Virus record (IMG/VR): IMGVR_UViG_3300033148_008526
Span: 1 to 24,542 of that record
Length of the DNA stretch: 24,542 nt
Strand: one strand, 5' to 3'
Source: a virus
Shown: piece by piece, positions 21,460 through 24,542 of the stretch
How the letters are laid out: every line of letters begins with the position of its first letter
Numbering within the stretch: position 1 is the stretch's first letter
Made by a program: the position numbers and the translations under genes
Notes under the pieces: model-generated
What the model was told of the DNA's origin: nothing
What the model saw: only the letters and a program-made list of their open reading frames with translations
The model's database searches: none

Positions 21460-22962
21460 TTAAATATTTTCTACTCCTCCGTAGTCTCGCATGTACTGAT
21501 TAGCTATGGCTACGAAGTCCATTCGCTTTCCTCTATTTTTAATCACACCCCTATCAACAGAATGTTTGAGAAGTAAATCCACAACTAGACATTTTTGTTT
21601 TTGGCCCTTACGGTGGATACGCCCAATGCATTGTTTCCGTACTTTAGGAGAAGCTACCAATGTATAGAATACTGCCAAATTAGCTATCGCACCGTCCCAT
21701 CCTTCTGATCCTGCACCAATCTGAGTTAGCATACATCTAATTGAATCCTTCTCCCAAAAATCCTTTTCTCCTTTTTTCTTTTCTAATCGAGACTGCCCTC
21801 CCTTTATTTCACGAAAACCTATTTTAGCTTTCGTAAATGCTTTTCGGAGCATTTCTCCTTCTGCCCTATGTAAATAAAATATTACAGCTTTTCCTGAAGC
21901 ATCTTCTAAAAGATCTAGCAGTGCTTCTAATTTAGCATTTTTCTTAAGGTAATAAGCATCTTTAAGTTTATCTGTTTTATTCTCTTTGTAGTAAATGAAT
22001 CCTCCGCATAGTTCTCGAAGAAGAGCCGGCCTAGATTGCAGTTCTTCTCTTGCTCCACCCTTTTTTTCTACCGCTTCTCCTAAATAAATAGATCGTCCAT
22101 TTACTATCACATCTGCTGTGGTTATAATTTTATGCTGCAAATCAAGAAATTCCTTTGATGGCTCTACCTCACGAATCACTTTTTGTATTTCAGGCAATTC
22201 AAAACATTCCTCTCTATCAAAAGATATAGTGGATTTAGCCATCATAGCTAATATTTTTTCTTCCATTTTTTTATCTTTAATTGTCCAATTATAAAGACCA
22301 GGTTTGAAAAATCTTCGTCTGTATGTAAAGAAATTAGGACCAAGCGCCTTCCCTAGATCAATAACTTTATAAATATTAAATGGTTCAAGTAAGTCTGTAT
22401 CAAAAGCTGTTCCCGTTAACCCAATCACATGTTTAGCTTTCTTAGAAAGAATATAGCATATATTACTCTGAAGAGAATTATATGCTTTACACCTATGAAC
22501 TTCATCTAGAATAAGACAATCAAAGTTATGAATAAAAGAATTATACTGTATTTTCCAACCCATTCCTTTTTTCAAATTGCAATAAAGCGTTTTCAAACCT
22601 TCATAATTTATTACTGCTACATCTGGATTTTTACGAAGTTTAGTTTTCCTTTCTCTACCAGAACCAGTTAAAAATTCATAAGAAAAATTAGTATATTTAG
22701 TTATATCCCTTTCCCAAGCATTAAAAGCGGAAGAAGGACATACCACTAATATTTTTTTGCTTTCCCAAAGTTGTGTTGTCCACAAAGAGAGAAGAGTTTT
22801 TCCTGTTCCTACGCCGTGCCAAAAAGCCACTCGGTCGTGGTCTGCAGCAAAAGCGAGAGAGACTAATTGATGCCACATAGGAGCAAGCTTGAACGATAGG
22901 GTGCCATTAAAAATTTTAGATAATTCTTCCTTCGTTAAGGATTTATAATTGAATTCAACCAA
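21460..22962 (-). CDS. SNF2-family superfamily 2 helicase/translocase
   Basis: The 500-residue protein has Walker A GVGTGKT (50-56), DEVH (153-156), LTGTAFDT (motif III, near 180) and the C-terminal motif VI QCIGRIHRKGQ, all in the usual order of SNF2-like ATPases. The RIHRKGQ sequence is characteristic of that family. Such phage helicases may remodel forks or displace bound proteins; the specific role is not visible. The start is a TTG at 22962 behind GAGGTG; no ATG is closer to the family start, and the first coding residues (VEFNYKSLT) continue straight into the core. It follows the 80-aa gene by two bases. Confidence 0.87.
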   Translation of the reverse strand: MVEFNYKSLTKEELSKIFNGTLSFKLAPMWHQLVSLAFAADHDRVAFWHGVGTGKTLLSLWTTQLWESKKILVVCPSSAFNAWERDITKYTNFSYEFLTGSGRERKTKLRKNPDVAVINYEGLKTLYCNLKKGMGWKIQYNSFIHNFDCLILDEVHRCKAYNSLQSNICYILSKKAKHVIGLTGTAFDTDLLEPFNIYKVIDLGKALGPNFFTYRRRFFKPGLYNWTIKDKKMEEKILAMMAKSTISFDREECFELPEIQKVIREVEPSKEFLDLQHKIITTADVIVNGRSIYLGEAVEKKGGAREELQSRPALLRELCGGFIYYKENKTDKLKDAYYLKKNAKLEALLDLLEDASGKAVIFYLHRAEGEMLRKAFTKAKIGFREIKGGQSRLEKKKGEKDFWEKDSIRCMLTQIGAGSEGWDGAIANLAVFYTLVASPKVRKQCIGRIHRKGQKQKCLVVDLLLKHSVDRGVIKNRGKRMDFVAIANQYMRDYGGVENI

Positions 22963-22964
22963 TT

Positions 22965-23207
22965 TTACAGCACCTCAAATATTTTAGGATCCACTCTATC
23001 CTCAATAGTTAGTAACTGATTGAGTATTGTTTTAGGTACCCGCTCATTAGTTAGCATCGCCATAAGGGCAATTACAGCCGTCCTGAGAAGTTTCCCGCCT
23101 GCCTCTATCACTGATCCATCTTTTCGTATGGCCACTACTTGAAAAGGAAGAGGTGAATCTTCAACATACTTTGAACTTACTGACGATAGATTACGTAATG
23201 CTCTCAT
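22965..23207 (-). CDS. Unknown 80-residue protein between two helicase genes
   Basis: Start at ATG 23207, because GGAGGAGA precedes it; the track-like longer start at 23231 lies upstream of that site. The product has a strand-like PFQVVAIRKDGSVIEAG then helices KLLRTAVIALMAML and TILNQLL. It may be a small helicase accessory protein judging only from its place between the DnaB-like and SNF2-like genes. I recognise no family. Confidence 0.6.
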   Translation of the reverse strand: MRALRNLSSVSSKYVEDSPLPFQVVAIRKDGSVIEAGGKLLRTAVIALMAMLTNERVPKTILNQLLTIEDRVDPKIFEVL

Positions 23208-23234
23208 TGTTTCTCCTCCATATTTTTTCATTCA

Positions 23235-24542
23235 TTACATTGCTTCTCCGCCCCAACTTTCTCTACGAATAGGCCAACAATCCATAACTAATTGCCCAAC
23301 TTTAAGATTTGAATTAAAAGCACATCCGAAGAATTGCTCGCCGTGTCTATTTGCTAAAACCCAAGCCTGCATAATGTTTGCTCTTCTTTGAGCTTTGCTT
23401 TGTGAAATAGCCAGCATGAGGTCAACATTCCCAACCTTACGAATATCCTCCGCCGTATCTCCCTGTTCCATAACTGCCTTTTGTAGAGCTGCCCTATTTA
23501 CCTGGCTAACAGTGATCATACCTAATTTTCGTTCATCCGCAATTCCTTTGCTTTCCAAATACATATCGTTAATAACATCATGTCTTTTTGCACCATCTGG
23601 TATAAACATTTTCTCAACATAATCATTGATAACTATATCCGGCATAAACCCTTTATAGGTTATTAGATAATCTAAATATCTATTGATTTCTCCCATAGTA
23701 CATCTGCCCATAGGATATTTCTTTATGATAAGATTCCCGCCGTGTACTGCTAAATTCTTCCTTCCTTTCATAACCAAAGGAATATTATGAACAGTATCCA
23801 CCCTCTGTTCCCAAGTATCTATTCGTGAACCAGCATCATCATATTCTTCAAAAGTAACAACTGGTCTTCCGTCCCCACCACTAGGAGGATCACTACACAG
23901 TTGGTTTATAGCCATATCATATCGCATTTCGGTATCTTCACCGGAAAGCTCATGAGTAATATGCACTACTTTTAATCCGTGGAATAAAGCCACCTCCCCT
24001 AAATTGATACACGACCAGGACTTTTTACCCTTAAATCCTCCTAAGATGCACACAAAATCTGTTCTTCTAATTCCTCTAGGTAATCTTTCATCCAAAATGC
24101 TTAAACCTAAAGGCATTAAGAATCCGGATTCTTTTTCTTCTGTAAGATACGTCGGGCATACCGCATCAAAATATTCTATGCCTGTATCCTCTTGAGTAAT
24201 GCCTATCTTAAGAGCTCGCTGCATAAGTTCCCGAGCTTGCTCAAAGTTTCCTTTGCTGGCTATATCAATAAATTTTACAGCCGCATCTTCAAATTCTATA
24301 GCTTGAACATACTTGTTAATACGAGATAAAACATATTCTTTATTGGGAGCTGCTATTTTTTGTATTTTTTCAAGATAAGTTAAAACAAATTCTTTCTGTT
24401 CCGTCTTCTTACTTCCAAGAGCAATAACTAATTCATCATGCAGATGATCTTTGGGTGCAGAATTTGTTACATCAAAAAAGTTGTAACATATTTTTATCAC
24501 ATCCCTAACGGTGGAATTTTTAAAATGCTTAGGTTGAACCAC
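23235..24542 (-). CDS. DnaB-like replicative helicase (RecA-fold), open at the 5' edge
   Basis: The frame is open to the window edge, and its first visible codon there is GTG, so the true start may lie outside. An N-terminal helical domain (1-110) is followed by a RecA-type ATPase domain. Walker A is GGFKGKKS (168-175), which has Lys where the canonical GxxxxGK[ST] has Gly before the catalytic Lys. HITHELSGED (194-203) resembles the DnaB segment with the catalytic Glu, MPDIVINDYVEKM is Walker B, and VSQVNR is the sensor/H4-like motif. It would unwind DNA at the fork with the primase at 19290-20237. Confidence 0.8.
   Translation of the reverse strand: MVQPKHFKNSTVRDVIKICYNFFDVTNSAPKDHLHDELVIALGSKKTEQKEFVLTYLEKIQKIAAPNKEYVLSRINKYVQAIEFEDAAVKFIDIASKGNFEQARELMQRALKIGITQEDTGIEYFDAVCPTYLTEEKESGFLMPLGLSILDERLPRGIRRTDFVCILGGFKGKKSWSCINLGEVALFHGLKVVHITHELSGEDTEMRYDMAINQLCSDPPSGGDGRPVVTFEEYDDAGSRIDTWEQRVDTVHNIPLVMKGRKNLAVHGGNLIIKKYPMGRCTMGEINRYLDYLITYKGFMPDIVINDYVEKMFIPDGAKRHDVINDMYLESKGIADERKLGMITVSQVNRAALQKAVMEQGDTAEDIRKVGNVDLMLAISQSKAQRRANIMQAWVLANRHGEQFFGCAFNSNLKVGQLVMDCWPIRRESWGGEAM

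Noticed and set aside
1-24542. CRISPR arrays, insertion sequences, attachment sites or integrase
   Set aside because: No spaced direct repeats, transposase motifs, flanking inverted repeats or recombinase genes were seen on either strand.

Overview
This window is a stretch of AT-rich genome from a double-stranded DNA virus, most likely a tailed bacteriophage. Essentially every gene lies on the minus strand, packed with ATGA or TAATG overlaps, good Shine-Dalgarno sequences and almost no spacers. The content is a replication and nucleotide-modification region: a DnaB-like helicase, a SNF2-type helicase, a primase, a 5'-3' exonuclease, an ATP-dependent DNA ligase, a beta-clamp homologue and a uracil-DNA-glycosylase/PolA-type polymerase, plus tRNA genes, RNA-repair-like enzymes and many small unknown proteins. 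No structural genes are present. The host cannot be named from this sequence; a lipoprotein and bacterial-type promoters and ribosome binding sites indicate a bacterium.

Layout, read in the direction of transcription (from high to low coordinates). 24.5-21.5 kb: replicative helicase (open at the window edge), an 80-aa protein and a SNF2-like helicase. 21.4-18.1 kb: an HNH-endonuclease/GTP-cyclohydrolase I fusion, primase, a tiny membrane protein and two unknown phage proteins. 18.0-16.0 kb: a frame-disrupted small ORF, RNA ligase and QueE. 15.9-13.2 kb: a small protein, DNA ligase, two tiny ORFs and the 5'-3' exonuclease. 13.1-10.7 kb: a PD-(D/E)XK-like protein followed by an N6-adenine methyltransferase, together resembling a split type IIG restriction-modification enzyme. 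10.5-8.1 kb: a lipoprotein and four or five small unknown proteins. 8.1-5.1 kb: a radical SAM enzyme, three tRNA-like genes, a P-loop kinase and a glycosyltransferase. 5.0-0 kb: a tiny membrane protein, QueC fused to a HAD domain, a TGT/DpdA-like protein, a small Cys-rich protein, the sliding clamp and the UDG/polymerase.

The unifying theme beyond replication is 7-deazaguanine chemistry. FolE, QueE and QueC are three of the four enzymes that make preQ0 from GTP (QueD is not in this window), and a protein resembling tRNA-guanine transglycosylase sits directly after QueC, as expected for a phage that inserts 7-deazaguanine into its own DNA. Two of these enzymes are unusual fusions (HNH-FolE and QueC-HAD).

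A repeated promoter cassette, with a consensus TATAAT inside a CTTATA...TATAAG palindrome and a TTGCAT-like -35, precedes several operons. Several reading frames look interrupted by single-base-scale changes: the polymerase, the restriction/methylase pair, two tiny ORFs and one tRNA anticodon loop. These could be sequencing or assembly indels or genuine lesions, and they affect how the affected genes should be read.
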